In this document: in pieces, positions 24,468 to 34,615 of the stretch
How the letters are laid out: each line of letters opens with the position of its first letter
Numbering within the stretch: the stretch's first letter is position 1
From: an uncultured Pelagibacteraceae bacterium
Lineage (GTDB): Bacteria; Pseudomonadota; Alphaproteobacteria; Pelagibacterales; Pelagibacteraceae
Assembly: GCA_902517175.1 (NCBI GenBank)
Contig: CABYBM010000003.1
Location: forward strand, 1 to 58,744
DNA length: 58,744 bases
Direction of reading: 5' to 3'
Notes under the pieces: generated by a model
Seen by the model: the letters and a program-made list of their open reading frames with translations, nothing else
What the model was told of the DNA's origin: nothing
Database searches by the model: none
Position numbers and translations under genes: made by a program

Positions 24468-25052
24468 ATGCTTAAAAAAATCCCTAATATATTAACGATT
24501 GGAAGAATAATTATTGTTCCTTTTTTCGTTTTAGCATTTTACTTACCTGGATTTTATGGCGATTTAACTGCTTTAATATTATTTGTTATAGCGTCATTTA
24601 CTGATTTTCTTGATGGAATGTTGGCAAGAATGATGGGTGAAGAATCAAAACTGGGAGAATTGTTAGATCCAATAGCTGATAAAATCATTGTTGCTACAGC
24701 TTTAATTCTTTTAGTAATGGATGGTACTATTAGAAATTATGAAGTAATTGCTGCAATTATTATTCTTACTAGAGAAATATTAATTTCAGGGCTAAGAGAA
24801 TTTTTAGCAAAAGGAAAAATTAAACTTCCTGTTTCTAGCCTTGCTAAATTAAAAACAGTTTTACAAATGGTTTCGATTGCTCTTCTATTGTCAGGGGATA
24901 CAGGAAATAAGATTATTAATTTTCAAGATTATAATGCTCAAACAATTGGTATAATTCTTTTATGGCTATCTGCTGCTTTAACGCTTTTTACTGGATATGA
25001 TTATATGCGTAAAGGAATTGATCACGCTATGTCAGAGGACAATAAAGATTAG
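24468..25052 (+). CDS. pgsA: CDP-diacylglycerol-glycerol-3-phosphate 3-phosphatidyltransferase
   Basis: DGMLARMMGEESKLGELLDPIADK CDP-alcohol phosphotransferase motif. Confidence 0.93.
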   Translation: MLKKIPNILTIGRIIIVPFFVLAFYLPGFYGDLTALILFVIASFTDFLDGMLARMMGEESKLGELLDPIADKIIVATALILLVMDGTIRNYEVIAAIIILTREILISGLREFLAKGKIKLPVSSLAKLKTVLQMVSIALLLSGDTGNKIINFQDYNAQTIGIILLWLSAALTLFTGYDYMRKGIDHAMSEDNKD

Positions 25053-25930
25053 GCTGCTTTTTTCTTTCTTACTAAAGTTTGATAACTCTCATTTAAATCT
25101 ATTATAGTATCACAAACTTTAAACTGATTTTCTGCAATGCATGAAACTGGTGTTACTTCTGCGGCAGTACCCGTTAAAAAACATCCAACAAAGCTTGATA
25201 ACTCCTCTGGTTTTATTTTTCTTTCGTGAACTTTAATATTTTTTGATTTTGCAATTCCAATTACTGTTCTTCTTGTAATCCCATCTAAAAAAGAATCTGG
25301 AATTGGAGTATGAAGTTCTCCGTTTTTATCTTTGAAAAAAACATTTGCACCAGTTGCTTCAGCTACATTTCCCTCATGATCTAACATTAATGAATCTGTA
25401 TAACCTTGTTTTTCTGCCTCGTGTTTTGACAGTGTACAAATCATATAAAGGCCAGATGCTTTAGTATCCCAAGGGATTGTGTTAGGTGCAGGTCTTCTCC
25501 AGTTTGAAATATTTAATCTTATACCTTCAACTTTTAATTTAGGATCGAAATATGAGCCCCACTCCCATGTTGCAATTGCAACATGAATTTTTGTTTGTTG
25601 TGCAGAAATAGCCATCATCTCACTGCCTCTCCATGCTACTGGTCTTACATATCCATTTTCAACTTTTTGTGATGCAATAATTTTATTTGAAGCAATGTTA
25701 ATTTGTTCCTCCGAATATGGGATCTCAAAACCCATTCTTTTAGCTGAATGAAAAAATCTAGAAGTATGTTCTTCTAATTTAAAGATTGATCCATCATAAA
25801 CTCTCTCTCCTTCAAAAACACAACTTGCATAATGTAAACCATGGCTTAATACATGCAGTTTAACGTCGCCCCAGTCCACAAGCTCATCGTTGTACCATAT
25901 TTTTCCTGATCTTTTATCGTAAGGTATCAT
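25049..25930 (-). CDS. ilvE: Branched-chain amino acid aminotransferase
   Basis: HGLHYASCVFEGERVY, EATGANVFF, DGITRRTVI, FLTGTAAEVTPV. Confidence 0.94.
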   Translation of the reverse strand: MIPYDKRSGKIWYNDELVDWGDVKLHVLSHGLHYASCVFEGERVYDGSIFKLEEHTSRFFHSAKRMGFEIPYSEEQINIASNKIIASQKVENGYVRPVAWRGSEMMAISAQQTKIHVAIATWEWGSYFDPKLKVEGIRLNISNWRRPAPNTIPWDTKASGLYMICTLSKHEAEKQGYTDSLMLDHEGNVAEATGANVFFKDKNGELHTPIPDSFLDGITRRTVIGIAKSKNIKVHERKIKPEELSSFVGCFLTGTAAEVTPVSCIAENQFKVCDTIIDLNESYQTLVRKKKAA

Positions 25931-26000
25931 GATTGATAATATTTAATTATATCTGAAAAATATCTTTGTATCTTTAATATGTCAATATAACTTACCCATA

Positions 26001-26438
26001 ATGAAAGAACTTTTATATTTAAAAGATGATCAGCTTAAAGATTTGATAGAAAAACTTTTTGTGAGCTATAGAGAAACTTTCTCTGACTCTAAAAAGATAT
26101 TAGATAAATACTCTATTGGTTTAGCACACCATAAAGTAATCCATTTATTATCAATGTATGAGGGTATTTCAATATCAGAACTGTTGAAAAGACTAAAAGT
26201 TACAAAGCAAAGTCTTAATAGAGTTTTGAAAGATTTAATAAAATTGGACATTATTGCATTTAAAAAAGACGAGCAAGACACCAGAGTTAAGCATGTATTT
26301 TTGAATGATAAAGGTGAAAAGATATTCAATGAGGTTTTTGATCAGCAAAAAAAAAGAATTTATAATGCATTACTAAACTCCAGTTCAGAGGAAGTAATAA
26401 ATTTTGATAATGTTTTAAGTAAAATTATAAATGGATAA
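26001..26438 (+). CDS. petP: MarR-family transcriptional regulator (PetP-like by context)
   Basis: Winged-helix text ISISELLKRLKVTKQSLNRVLKDLIKLDIIAFKKDEQDTRVKHVFLNDKG; directly upstream of an OmpR regulator. Confidence 0.7.
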   Translation: MKELLYLKDDQLKDLIEKLFVSYRETFSDSKKILDKYSIGLAHHKVIHLLSMYEGISISELLKRLKVTKQSLNRVLKDLIKLDIIAFKKDEQDTRVKHVFLNDKGEKIFNEVFDQQKKRIYNALLNSSSEEVINFDNVLSKIING

Positions 26439-27108
26439 ATTTAAAGCTCATATTTTACTGGTCGATGACGATGAGGGAATAAGATCATTAGTAAAAAAAT
26501 ATTTAAATGAAAATAATTTTTTAGTTACTACTTCAGATAGTGCTGAAAACGCATCAGAGAAAGTTAAAATTATCAAATTTGATTTAATTATCCTCGATAT
26601 AATGATGTCAGGAAAAAGTGGTTTAGATTTTATCAACGAACATAAGAAAGATTTAGATACTCCAATTATACTTTTGACAGCTAAAGGTGAAGCAAGTGAG
26701 AGGGTTGAAGGACTCGAGCTAGGAGCGGATGATTATTTGGCTAAACCTTTTGAGCCAAAAGAACTAATTTTGAGAATTAAAAATATTTTAACTAAAACAA
26801 TTAAAACTGATCAAAAAAGGATTATCGAGTTTGAAAATATAAAAATTGATTTAAATAAATTACTAATTATTAAAAACAAAAAAGAATTCAAAATAAATAA
26901 CACGGAAAAGATAATTTTAGAAAAAATGATTAATAATCCAGGAAATACATTTTCAAGAGAGAGTATTGGTAACTTAATAAATTTAGATAATGAAAGATCA
27001 ATTGATGTAATCATAACTCGTTTAAGAAAAAAAATAGAAATTGATCCAAAAAACCCAAAATTTTTGCAAACCATAAGAGGAGCCGGATATGTTCTCTGGA
27101 TTGAATAG
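26431..27108 (+). CDS. petR: OmpR-family response regulator (PetR-like)
   Basis: Receiver LLVDDDEGIR...LDIMMSGKSGLDF...LTAKGE...GADDYLAKPFEPKEL; C-terminal winged helix. Confidence 0.8.
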   Translation: MDKFKAHILLVDDDEGIRSLVKKYLNENNFLVTTSDSAENASEKVKIIKFDLIILDIMMSGKSGLDFINEHKKDLDTPIILLTAKGEASERVEGLELGADDYLAKPFEPKELILRIKNILTKTIKTDQKRIIEFENIKIDLNKLLIIKNKKEFKINNTEKIILEKMINNPGNTFSRESIGNLINLDNERSIDVIITRLRKKIEIDPKNPKFLQTIRGAGYVLWIE

Positions 27109-28408
27109 TTTATTAAGAAAAGTTTTACCCAAAAGACTATTTTATAGAGCACTTTTAATTGTAGCAGTCCCTGTTATCGTTCTTCAACTAATCATCACAA
27201 TTGTATTTTTTGATAGCCTTTGGATTAAAACCAATAAAGGAATGACAAGAACATTAGTAAATGAAATAAGTGCGTTTATTGAAACTTATGAAAGTGAGAA
27301 AGTTGACAAGCAAGAGATAAATAACCTTTTTTCATTATTTTTAGATTTAAATATTGAACTTAAACTTAATGAAGAATTACAAGCTCAACAAAGTAAAAGA
27401 TGGTTTAGTCCTATAGATCGAACACTAAGAAGAGAATTAAAATCAAAATTTTCTGTAGAAGATTACTGGTTTGACTCAACAAATTATAAAGAGCTAATTG
27501 ATTTAAGAATAAAATATAAAGATGGATATTTTAAATTTTTAGTTCCAAAAGATCGTGTTGCCAGTTCATCTGCTAGAATTTTTGCTTTATGGATAACTGT
27601 ACCTGCAATTATTATGGTGATCATATCTCTGATATTTTTAAAAAATCAAACTAGGCCAATTACAAATCTTGCACGGGCTGCAGAAAGATTTGGTAAAGGT
27701 GAGGATATTGAAGAATATAAGCCGTCTGGAGCTCTTGAAATAAGACAAGCTGGTCACGAATTTGATAAAATGAGAAAAAGAATTGAGAGACATCTAAATC
27801 AAAGAACCGAAATGCTTTCAGGTATAAGTCATGATTTAAGAACGCCATTAACTAGAATGAAGTTACAGCTAGCATTTATTAAAGATAAAAATTCAGTGGA
27901 TAAATTAACTGAAGATATAAATGAAATGGAAAAAATGCTAAACGAATATCTTCAATTTACAAGCTCATCATATATTGAGAAAGATGAAATGTTTAACTTG
28001 TCTGAATTGATTGATGAAGTAATCAAAAAATATAATAATGAAAATATTTCAAAACATTTGTCACCTAGAATCTATATTAACGGTAGAAAAAACTTAATAA
28101 GCAGATGTCTAAATAATCTAATAGATAATGCTTTAAAATATGCAAATAAAGTAGAACTGAGTCTTAATAAAAAGAATACAAATATATTTATTATGATTGA
28201 TGATGATGGTCCAGGTATTGCAAAGAGTGAGTACGATAATGTATTTAAACCATTTTATAAAATAGACAAAGGTAGAGCAGATTCCAAATCCAGTGTTGGA
28301 CTTGGTTTGTCAATTGCATCAGATATTATTAAATCACATGGCGGAAATATTAAACTTGAGAAATCTAAAATGGATGGTTTAAGAGTTAAGATTTTTTTAC
28401 CTGTTTAG
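27089..28408 (+). CDS. EnvZ-like sensor histidine kinase
   Basis: HAMP, H-box GISHDLRTPLTRMKLQL, N box NLIDNALKYA, DDGPGI, GLGLSIASDI. Confidence 0.93.
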   Translation: MFSGLNSLLRKVLPKRLFYRALLIVAVPVIVLQLIITIVFFDSLWIKTNKGMTRTLVNEISAFIETYESEKVDKQEINNLFSLFLDLNIELKLNEELQAQQSKRWFSPIDRTLRRELKSKFSVEDYWFDSTNYKELIDLRIKYKDGYFKFLVPKDRVASSSARIFALWITVPAIIMVIISLIFLKNQTRPITNLARAAERFGKGEDIEEYKPSGALEIRQAGHEFDKMRKRIERHLNQRTEMLSGISHDLRTPLTRMKLQLAFIKDKNSVDKLTEDINEMEKMLNEYLQFTSSSYIEKDEMFNLSELIDEVIKKYNNENISKHLSPRIYINGRKNLISRCLNNLIDNALKYANKVELSLNKKNTNIFIMIDDDGPGIAKSEYDNVFKPFYKIDKGRADSKSSVGLGLSIASDIIKSHGGNIKLEKSKMDGLRVKIFLPV

Positions 28409-28652
28409 TTTTCGTTTTTTTTTTACTCTCAAGCTTTTTAATTTTAATTTCTAGGTTCTCAACTCTTTTTGAAAGAACATCAAATTCGTCCTTGCCTGTC
28501 AATTTCATTTTAAAAACAAATTCATCTCTTTTAGATTTAAAAATATTTAATATTTCTGCTGATAAGTCTTTTGAAGAAACTATCCCTTGCTCTATCAATT
28601 TTGCAAACTTATCAATTATAAATTTAGAATTTTTCATATTTGAGATATACAT
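28386..28652 (-). CDS. ubiK: Accessory factor UbiK / BMFP (YqiC) family
   Basis: Short protein with C-terminal coiled coil DEFDVLSKRVENLEIKIKKLE; located upstream of lgt. Confidence 0.7.
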   Translation of the reverse strand: MYISNMKNSKFIIDKFAKLIEQGIVSSKDLSAEILNIFKSKRDEFVFKMKLTGKDEFDVLSKRVENLEIKIKKLESKKKTKTKQVKKS

Positions 28653-28669
28653 TATAATTATAAATTAAA

Positions 28670-29443
28670 ATGTTCATCAATAATTTTGACCCAGTTGCAA
28701 TTCAAATTTTTTCCTTAGAAATTAGATGGTATTCCTTAGCTTATATTGTTGGAATTTTGTTTGGATGGCTTGTTGCAAAAAAAATATTTATTAAAAATGA
28801 TAGTATCAGTAAAAAATTTGACGATTACATCACTTATTTAATTATTGGAATTATTTTAGGTGGAAGATTTGGATACATATTATTTTACAATCTTGAATAT
28901 TATTTAAATAATTTAATAGATATTTTTAAAATATGGGAAGGCGGCATGTCTTTTCATGGCGGATTAATCGGAATTATATTTGCAAGTATAATTTTTGGAA
29001 AAAGAAATAATCAAAACCCTTTTTTATATATGGATATTGTTGCTTTAGTTTCTCCGATTGGAATTTTTTTTGGAAGAATTTCAAACTTTATAAATTCAGA
29101 ACTTTATGGAAAAGTAACTGATCAACCATGGTCGGTAATTTTTATTCAGGTAGATAACTTGCCAAGACATCCTACGCAAATATATGAGGCACTGCTAGAG
29201 GGAATAATTTTATTTGTAATTTTAATGAATTTTAAAAACAAAAATTTTTTATTTAAGCCAGGCTTGATATCAAGTTTATTTTTAATTTTTTACTCAATAT
29301 TTAGATTTTCTGTTGAGTTCTTGAGAGTTCCAGACGAACAGTTAGGTTACTTATTTTTTAACTTAACTATGGGACAAATTTTAAGTGTAATACTAATATT
29401 ATCTGGATTGGTTTTATTTTATTTTAAAAATGAAAATAAATAA
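28670..29443 (+). CDS. lgt: Prolipoprotein diacylglyceryl transferase
   Basis: IRWYSLAYIVGI, GGRFGYILFYN, GGMSFHGGLIG, FGRISNFINSELYG. Confidence 0.96.
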   Translation: MFINNFDPVAIQIFSLEIRWYSLAYIVGILFGWLVAKKIFIKNDSISKKFDDYITYLIIGIILGGRFGYILFYNLEYYLNNLIDIFKIWEGGMSFHGGLIGIIFASIIFGKRNNQNPFLYMDIVALVSPIGIFFGRISNFINSELYGKVTDQPWSVIFIQVDNLPRHPTQIYEALLEGIILFVILMNFKNKNFLFKPGLISSLFLIFYSIFRFSVEFLRVPDEQLGYLFFNLTMGQILSVILILSGLVLFYFKNENK

Positions 29444-30485
29444 ATCAACTAACTTATCTTTAGACCAATTTATTGATTGGGCACTTTATGATAAAAATTC
29501 TGGGTATTATATGAAGCAAAATCCCTTCGGTAAGGGAGGTGATTTCATCACAGCTCCAAATATTACAAGACTTTTTTCAGAGATTATAAGTATTTGGTTA
29601 ATTACTTTTTTAAAAAGTTTAGGCTCCCCAAAGAATTTTAATTTAATTGAGTTGGGTGCTGGAAACGGTGAAATGATCAAAGTGATTTGTGAAACATTAA
29701 AAAATTTTCCAGAACACTTTAATTCTTGTAATTTTATGATTCACGAAAAAAGTCAATATCTAATAGAACAGCAAAAAAAAAATCTTAAAAGTGAGAAGGT
29801 CACTTGGATACAGGATTTAGAAGAAAATTACACAAATCCAACTATTTTTCTAGCAAACGAATTTTTTGATGCTTTGCCAATAAAACAGTTTTTTAAAAGA
29901 CAAGATGACTGGTATGAAAAATTTGTAGATCTTAGAGATCCTAAACATGCAAAATTTAATGAAATTAAAACAAATATTAAAATAATTGAAAAAAAATTAA
30001 ATTTTGAAATTTCAAAAGAGCAAAATATAATTGAATATTCTCCTGATGCTTTCAAATATTTAAAAATTATAGCTGATAGAATTGAAAAAAATGAAGGTGG
30101 AATATTAATCATAGATTATGGTTACTTAAATGAAAAAATGCAGGATACTCTTCAAGCAGTAAATAATCATAAATATTCAAACATATTAGAAAATATTGGT
30201 GAGTCTGATATTACTTACAATATTAACTTCAACTTATTTCAAAAATTTATTAATCAATATAAAAACTTAGACACCCTTGTAACAACTCAAAAAAAATTCT
30301 TATCAAGCATGGGAATTCTTCAAAGAGCTGAGATTGTGAGCAAAGATATAGATTTTTCAAAAAAAACAGACTTATTTTATAGAATAAGAAGACTTATAGA
30401 TGAAAAGCAGATGGGTGAATTATTCAAAGTTATGCTTATTAAAACCAAAAATAATAAAATCCAAACAGGGTTTCAGAGTGATTAA
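29430..30485 (+). CDS. SAM-dependent methyltransferase, MidA/NDUFAF7 family
   Basis: GDFITAPNITRLFSEIISIWL, LIELGAGNGEM, FLANEFFDALPIKQF, IDYGY. Confidence 0.9.
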   Translation: MKINKSTNLSLDQFIDWALYDKNSGYYMKQNPFGKGGDFITAPNITRLFSEIISIWLITFLKSLGSPKNFNLIELGAGNGEMIKVICETLKNFPEHFNSCNFMIHEKSQYLIEQQKKNLKSEKVTWIQDLEENYTNPTIFLANEFFDALPIKQFFKRQDDWYEKFVDLRDPKHAKFNEIKTNIKIIEKKLNFEISKEQNIIEYSPDAFKYLKIIADRIEKNEGGILIIDYGYLNEKMQDTLQAVNNHKYSNILENIGESDITYNINFNLFQKFINQYKNLDTLVTTQKKFLSSMGILQRAEIVSKDIDFSKKTDLFYRIRRLIDEKQMGELFKVMLIKTKNNKIQTGFQSD

Positions 30486-31236
30486 ATCTAAAAAACTTTC
30501 AAAGATAAAGAATTTAAAACATGGCTTTTTTAATAGCAAAGGTGGAATATCAAAAAATATTTATGAAAGTCTTAACTGTGGTCCAGGGTCAAGAGATAAA
30601 CCAAGTTATGTTAAAAAAAATTTAGAAATAGTAAGAAAAAAAATAAAAAAATCTGCTAGAGATATTTTTTTACTCAATCAAATTCATAGTAATAAATTTA
30701 TTTTTGTTGATGAAAAATATCAATTTAAATCAAAACCAAAAGTGGATGCTGTAATCACTAATCAAAAAAACTTACCAATTGCTATTCTAACTGCAGACTG
30801 TGTGCCAATTTTAATTTATGATCACCAGAAAAAAATAATTGCAGCAATTCATGCAGGTTGGAAAGGAGCATATAAAGGGATAGTTGGTAGAGTTATCAAA
30901 TTTATGCTTAAAAAAGGATCCAAGCCACAAAATATTACTGCCGTAATTGGCCCTTCTATTTCAATTGATAATTATGAAGTTCAAAATGACTTCAAAAATA
31001 AATTTTTAAAAAAAGATAGAAGAAACAAAATTTTTTTTAGAATAAAGCATAAAAAGTTATATTTTGATTTATCAAACTACGTAAAATCTATGCTTTTAAA
31101 GAATAAGATAAAAAAAATTGAAAGAATTAAAATCAATACATTTAATTTAAGGAATAAATTCTTCAGTGCAAGAAGAGCTTTAAGTTTAAAACATGCTGAT
31201 TATGGTAGAAATATTTCAATAATTATGCTTAATTAG
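30478..31236 (+). CDS. pgeF: Peptidoglycan editing factor / laccase-domain protein (YfiH family), GTG start overlapping the upstream gene
   Basis: [52 protein letters not shown]. Confidence 0.9.
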   Translation: MIKSKKLSKIKNLKHGFFNSKGGISKNIYESLNCGPGSRDKPSYVKKNLEIVRKKIKKSARDIFLLNQIHSNKFIFVDEKYQFKSKPKVDAVITNQKNLPIAILTADCVPILIYDHQKKIIAAIHAGWKGAYKGIVGRVIKFMLKKGSKPQNITAVIGPSISIDNYEVQNDFKNKFLKKDRRNKIFFRIKHKKLYFDLSNYVKSMLLKNKIKKIERIKINTFNLRNKFFSARRALSLKHADYGRNISIIMLN

Positions 31237-31247
31237 GCTCTTTTCAA

Positions 31248-32180
31248 ATGAAATTATTATCTGGAACTAGCAATAAGCCTCTAAGCAAAAGTATTGCTAA
31301 ATTTTTAAAATCTAAACTAGTTAATTCAAGTATTAGAAATTTTTCAGATGGTGAAATATATGTTGAATTAAATGAAAACATTAGAGGGAATAGTATTTTT
31401 ATAATTCAGTCTATTTCATCTCCTGCAAATGACAACTTAATGGAACTATTGTTGTGTATAGATGCTTTAAAAAGATCGTCTGCTAAAAATATAACCGCGG
31501 TTATTCCATATTTTGGTTATGCTAGACAAGATAGAAAAGTTGTTCCAAGAACATCTATTTCAGCAAAACTTGTTTCAAACTTAATTACAAAAGCTGGAGC
31601 AGACAGAGTTGTGACAGTTGATTTGCATGCAGGCCAAATTCAAGGTTTTTTTGATATTCCAGTCGACAACCTATTTGCAACACCCATTTTTGCAAGACAT
31701 GTAAAAAAAAATATTAAAAGTAAAAACATTGTATGTGTTGCACCTGATGTTGGTGGCACTGAAAGAGCAAGAGCGCTTGGGAAAATTTTAAATGTTGGCC
31801 TTGCAATTGTTGATAAAAGAAGACCTAAACCTGGTCAGTCACAAGTAATGAATGTCATTGGAGAGGTTAAAGGTAAAACATGTATTATAGTAGATGATAT
31901 CATTGACTCAGGTGGAACTATAGTTAATGCAGCTAAAGCTTTAAAGGATCGAGGAGCAAAAGAAGTTTATGTTTATATTACTCACGGTGTTTTAAGTGGA
32001 GAAGCTGTAAAAAAAATTAAAAATTCAGTAATTAAAAATTTAGTAATCACAGATACGATTGACAATATAAATAAAACCAAGAGTGCTAAAAACATTGAAG
32101 TTCTATCTATTTCAGCCTTAATGGGAGAGGCAATTAAAAGAATATCGAACTCAACCTCTGTTTCTGATTTATTTAAATAA
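31248..32180 (+). CDS. prs: Ribose-phosphate pyrophosphokinase
   Basis: [57 protein letters not shown]. Confidence 0.97.
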   Translation: MKLLSGTSNKPLSKSIAKFLKSKLVNSSIRNFSDGEIYVELNENIRGNSIFIIQSISSPANDNLMELLLCIDALKRSSAKNITAVIPYFGYARQDRKVVPRTSISAKLVSNLITKAGADRVVTVDLHAGQIQGFFDIPVDNLFATPIFARHVKKNIKSKNIVCVAPDVGGTERARALGKILNVGLAIVDKRRPKPGQSQVMNVIGEVKGKTCIIVDDIIDSGGTIVNAAKALKDRGAKEVYVYITHGVLSGEAVKKIKNSVIKNLVITDTIDNINKTKSAKNIEVLSISALMGEAIKRISNSTSVSDLFK

Positions 32181-32225
32181 TTACCTTGAGTTATTAAGGA
32201 TCTTGAGCTAAAAACCCTTGATTTT

Positions 32226-32939
32226 ATGAATACATTAGAAGCCAATATTAGAAATACTAAAACTAAAGGTGAACTAAGCTCCCTAAGAAACAGTGGGAAT
32301 GTGCCTGCTATAATCTATGGTGGTGAGGCTCAAAACGAAAAAGTAGCAATTTCAAAAAAATTATTAAAATCGTTAATTGAAAAAGAAAATTTTTTATCAA
32401 ATATTATTGCCTTAAATGTTGATGGCAAAACCCAAAATGTTCTTCCCAAAGAAATAAAATATGACATTATAACAGATGAACCTATTCATGTAGATTTCTT
32501 AAGAGTAGTTTCAGGTGTAAAAATTAAAATTGAGGTTCCAGTTAAATTTATTAACCACGAAAGCTCACCTGGACTTAAAAGAGGTGGTGTATTAAATATT
32601 GTAAGAAGAAAAGTTGAATTAAAATGTCCAAGTGAGAAAATTCCTGAAAATCTTGTGATAGATTTAGATGGAATTGATATCGGTGAGAGTTTTAAAATTT
32701 CATCTATAAGCTTAGATGAAGAAGTAACGCCTACTATCCAAGGAAGAGACTTTGTAATTGCAACTTTAGCAGCTCCGACTGTAATGAAAGAGCCTGAAAA
32801 ACCAGCAGAGGCAGAAGCTGCTGAAGGTGAAGAAGGAGCGGCAGGAGCAGAAGCTGCCACTGCAGATGGTGATAAGCCTGCAGCTGAAGGTGACAAAAAA
32901 GAAGGTGAAGATAAAAAACCTGCTGAAGAAAAAAAATAA
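32226..32939 (+). CDS. rplY: 50S ribosomal protein L25/Ctc with a long Ala/Glu/Lys-rich tail
   Basis: L25/TL5 N-domain (RNSGNVPAIIYGG) and C-domain; low-complexity acidic tail. Confidence 0.94.
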   Translation: MNTLEANIRNTKTKGELSSLRNSGNVPAIIYGGEAQNEKVAISKKLLKSLIEKENFLSNIIALNVDGKTQNVLPKEIKYDIITDEPIHVDFLRVVSGVKIKIEVPVKFINHESSPGLKRGGVLNIVRRKVELKCPSEKIPENLVIDLDGIDIGESFKISSISLDEEVTPTIQGRDFVIATLAAPTVMKEPEKPAEAEAAEGEEGAAGAEAATADGDKPAAEGDKKEGEDKKPAEEKK

Positions 32940-32981
32940 GTTATCAAAAATTGAAATTTACTTCCCACTAAAATCCAATAT

Positions 32982-33542
32982 ATGCTTTTATTTGTAGGTT
33001 TAGGTAACCCAACTCCAGATAGTGAAAATAACAGACATAATGTCGGTTTTAAAATAATCGACTCTATTAATAAAAAATTTGGCTTATCAAAACAAAAACC
33101 AAAATTTAAAGGACTACTTACCACTGGTAATGTTGCAGATCAAAAGATTTACGCTATTAAACCATTAACTTTTATGAATAATTCTGGAATATGTATTCGT
33201 GAACTTATTGAATACTTTAAAATTGATGCTGAAAATGTAATCGTTTTCCATGATGATTTAGATGTTGAATTTGGAAAAATAAAAGCAAAGTTTGGAGGAT
33301 CAAGTGCAGGACACAACGGTATCGCCTCAATTGATAAATTTATTGGTAAAGATTATTCAAGAGTAAGAGTAGGAATTGGTAAACCAAAAGAAAATATGGA
33401 AGTAAGTGATTATGTTTTACAAAATTTTGATGAGGATGAAATGATGGGGTTAGAAAAGGTCACAAATGACATTACAGACTCTATCTCGATATTGGTGAAT
33501 AAAAAATTAGATTTATTTTCAAGCACAGTAAATAATAAATAA
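32982..33542 (+). CDS. pth: Peptidyl-tRNA hydrolase
   Basis: LFVGLGNPTPDSENNRHNVGF, KPLTFMNNSG, FHDDLDVEFGKIKAKFGGSSAGHNGI. Confidence 0.97.
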   Translation: MLLFVGLGNPTPDSENNRHNVGFKIIDSINKKFGLSKQKPKFKGLLTTGNVADQKIYAIKPLTFMNNSGICIRELIEYFKIDAENVIVFHDDLDVEFGKIKAKFGGSSAGHNGIASIDKFIGKDYSRVRVGIGKPKENMEVSDYVLQNFDEDEMMGLEKVTNDITDSISILVNKKLDLFSSTVNNK

Positions 33543-34615
33543 TGAGTTTTAAATGTGGTATAGTTGGTTTACCCAATGTTGGTAAATCTACTTTATTCAA
33601 TGCACTCACAAATTCTAGTAAAGCTCAAGCTGCGAACTTTCCCTTTTGCACAATTGACCCTAATATAGGAGTAGTTCCTGTTCCAGACGAGCGACTTGAA
33701 AAATTATCCAAAGTTTCTAATTCAAAAAAAACAATTAATACGACAATTTCGTTTGTTGATATAGCTGGTCTTGTAAAAGGTGCCTCAAAAGGTGAGGGTT
33801 TGGGAAATAAATTTCTCTCTCATATAAGAGAAGTGGATGCTGTAATTCATATGATTAGATGCTTTGACTCTGATGATATTCAAAATGTTAACCCAACTGT
33901 TGATCCCATTAGAGATTTAGAGATTATTGAAACAGAAATGATGCTTGCAGATTTAGAGTCTATACAAAAGAGATTAGAAAAAAATAATAAAAAAAATATA
34001 GAAGAAGATCAGCTCAAAATTTTAGAAATTGCATTAGATTGTATAAATAATGATAAAGATATATCTATTCTTAAATCTCAATTTGAAACAAAACAACTAA
34101 ATCAAAGTGGATTATTATCCATTAAACCAAAGATATTTGTTTGTAATGTTGATGAACAAAGTGTCAAAGAGGGAAATCATTATACAAATGCTTTTATTAA
34201 TAAATATGGAGCAGAAAATACTTTAATAGTTTCAGCTGATATTGAAAATCAAATAAATGAATTAGAAAACGAAGAAAAAAAAAAATATATGGATATGATA
34301 GGCTTAAAAGATACTGGATTAAGCATGCTAATCCAAAAAGGATATAAAATTTTAGAACTTGACACTTATTTTACATCTGGTCCTGAGGAAACTAGAGCTT
34401 GGACAATTCAAAGGAATTGTACTGCTCCAAAGGCTGCTGGTGAGATTCACACTGATTTTGAAAAAGGATTTATAAGAGCAGAAACGATTTCCTACGAAGA
34501 TTTTGTTTCTAATGACGGTTGGGTGAATTCTAAAACTAATGGAAAAATGAGACTAGAAGGCAAGGACTATATTGTAAAAGATGGGGATGTGTTAAACTTC
34601 CGATTTAACACGTGA
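33542..34615 (+). CDS. ychF: Redox-regulated ATPase YchF/OLA1
   Basis: GIVGLPNVGKSTLFNALT, DIAGLVKGASKGEGLGNKFL, C-terminal TGS domain. Confidence 0.97.
   Translation: MSFKCGIVGLPNVGKSTLFNALTNSSKAQAANFPFCTIDPNIGVVPVPDERLEKLSKVSNSKKTINTTISFVDIAGLVKGASKGEGLGNKFLSHIREVDAVIHMIRCFDSDDIQNVNPTVDPIRDLEIIETEMMLADLESIQKRLEKNNKKNIEEDQLKILEIALDCINNDKDISILKSQFETKQLNQSGLLSIKPKIFVCNVDEQSVKEGNHYTNAFINKYGAENTLIVSADIENQINELENEEKKKYMDMIGLKDTGLSMLIQKGYKILELDTYFTSGPEETRAWTIQRNCTAPKAAGEIHTDFEKGFIRAETISYEDFVSNDGWVNSKTNGKMRLEGKDYIVKDGDVLNFRFNT

Noticed and set aside
26811-27152. 113-aa antisense ORF over the OmpR regulator
   Set aside because: Hydrophobic text typical of the antisense of AT-rich coding sequence; the sense gene is well supported.
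32486-33124. 212-aa antisense ORF over rplY/pth
   Set aside because: Ser/Ala-rich translation is the mirror of the L25 acidic repeat tail; both sense genes are clearly recognised.
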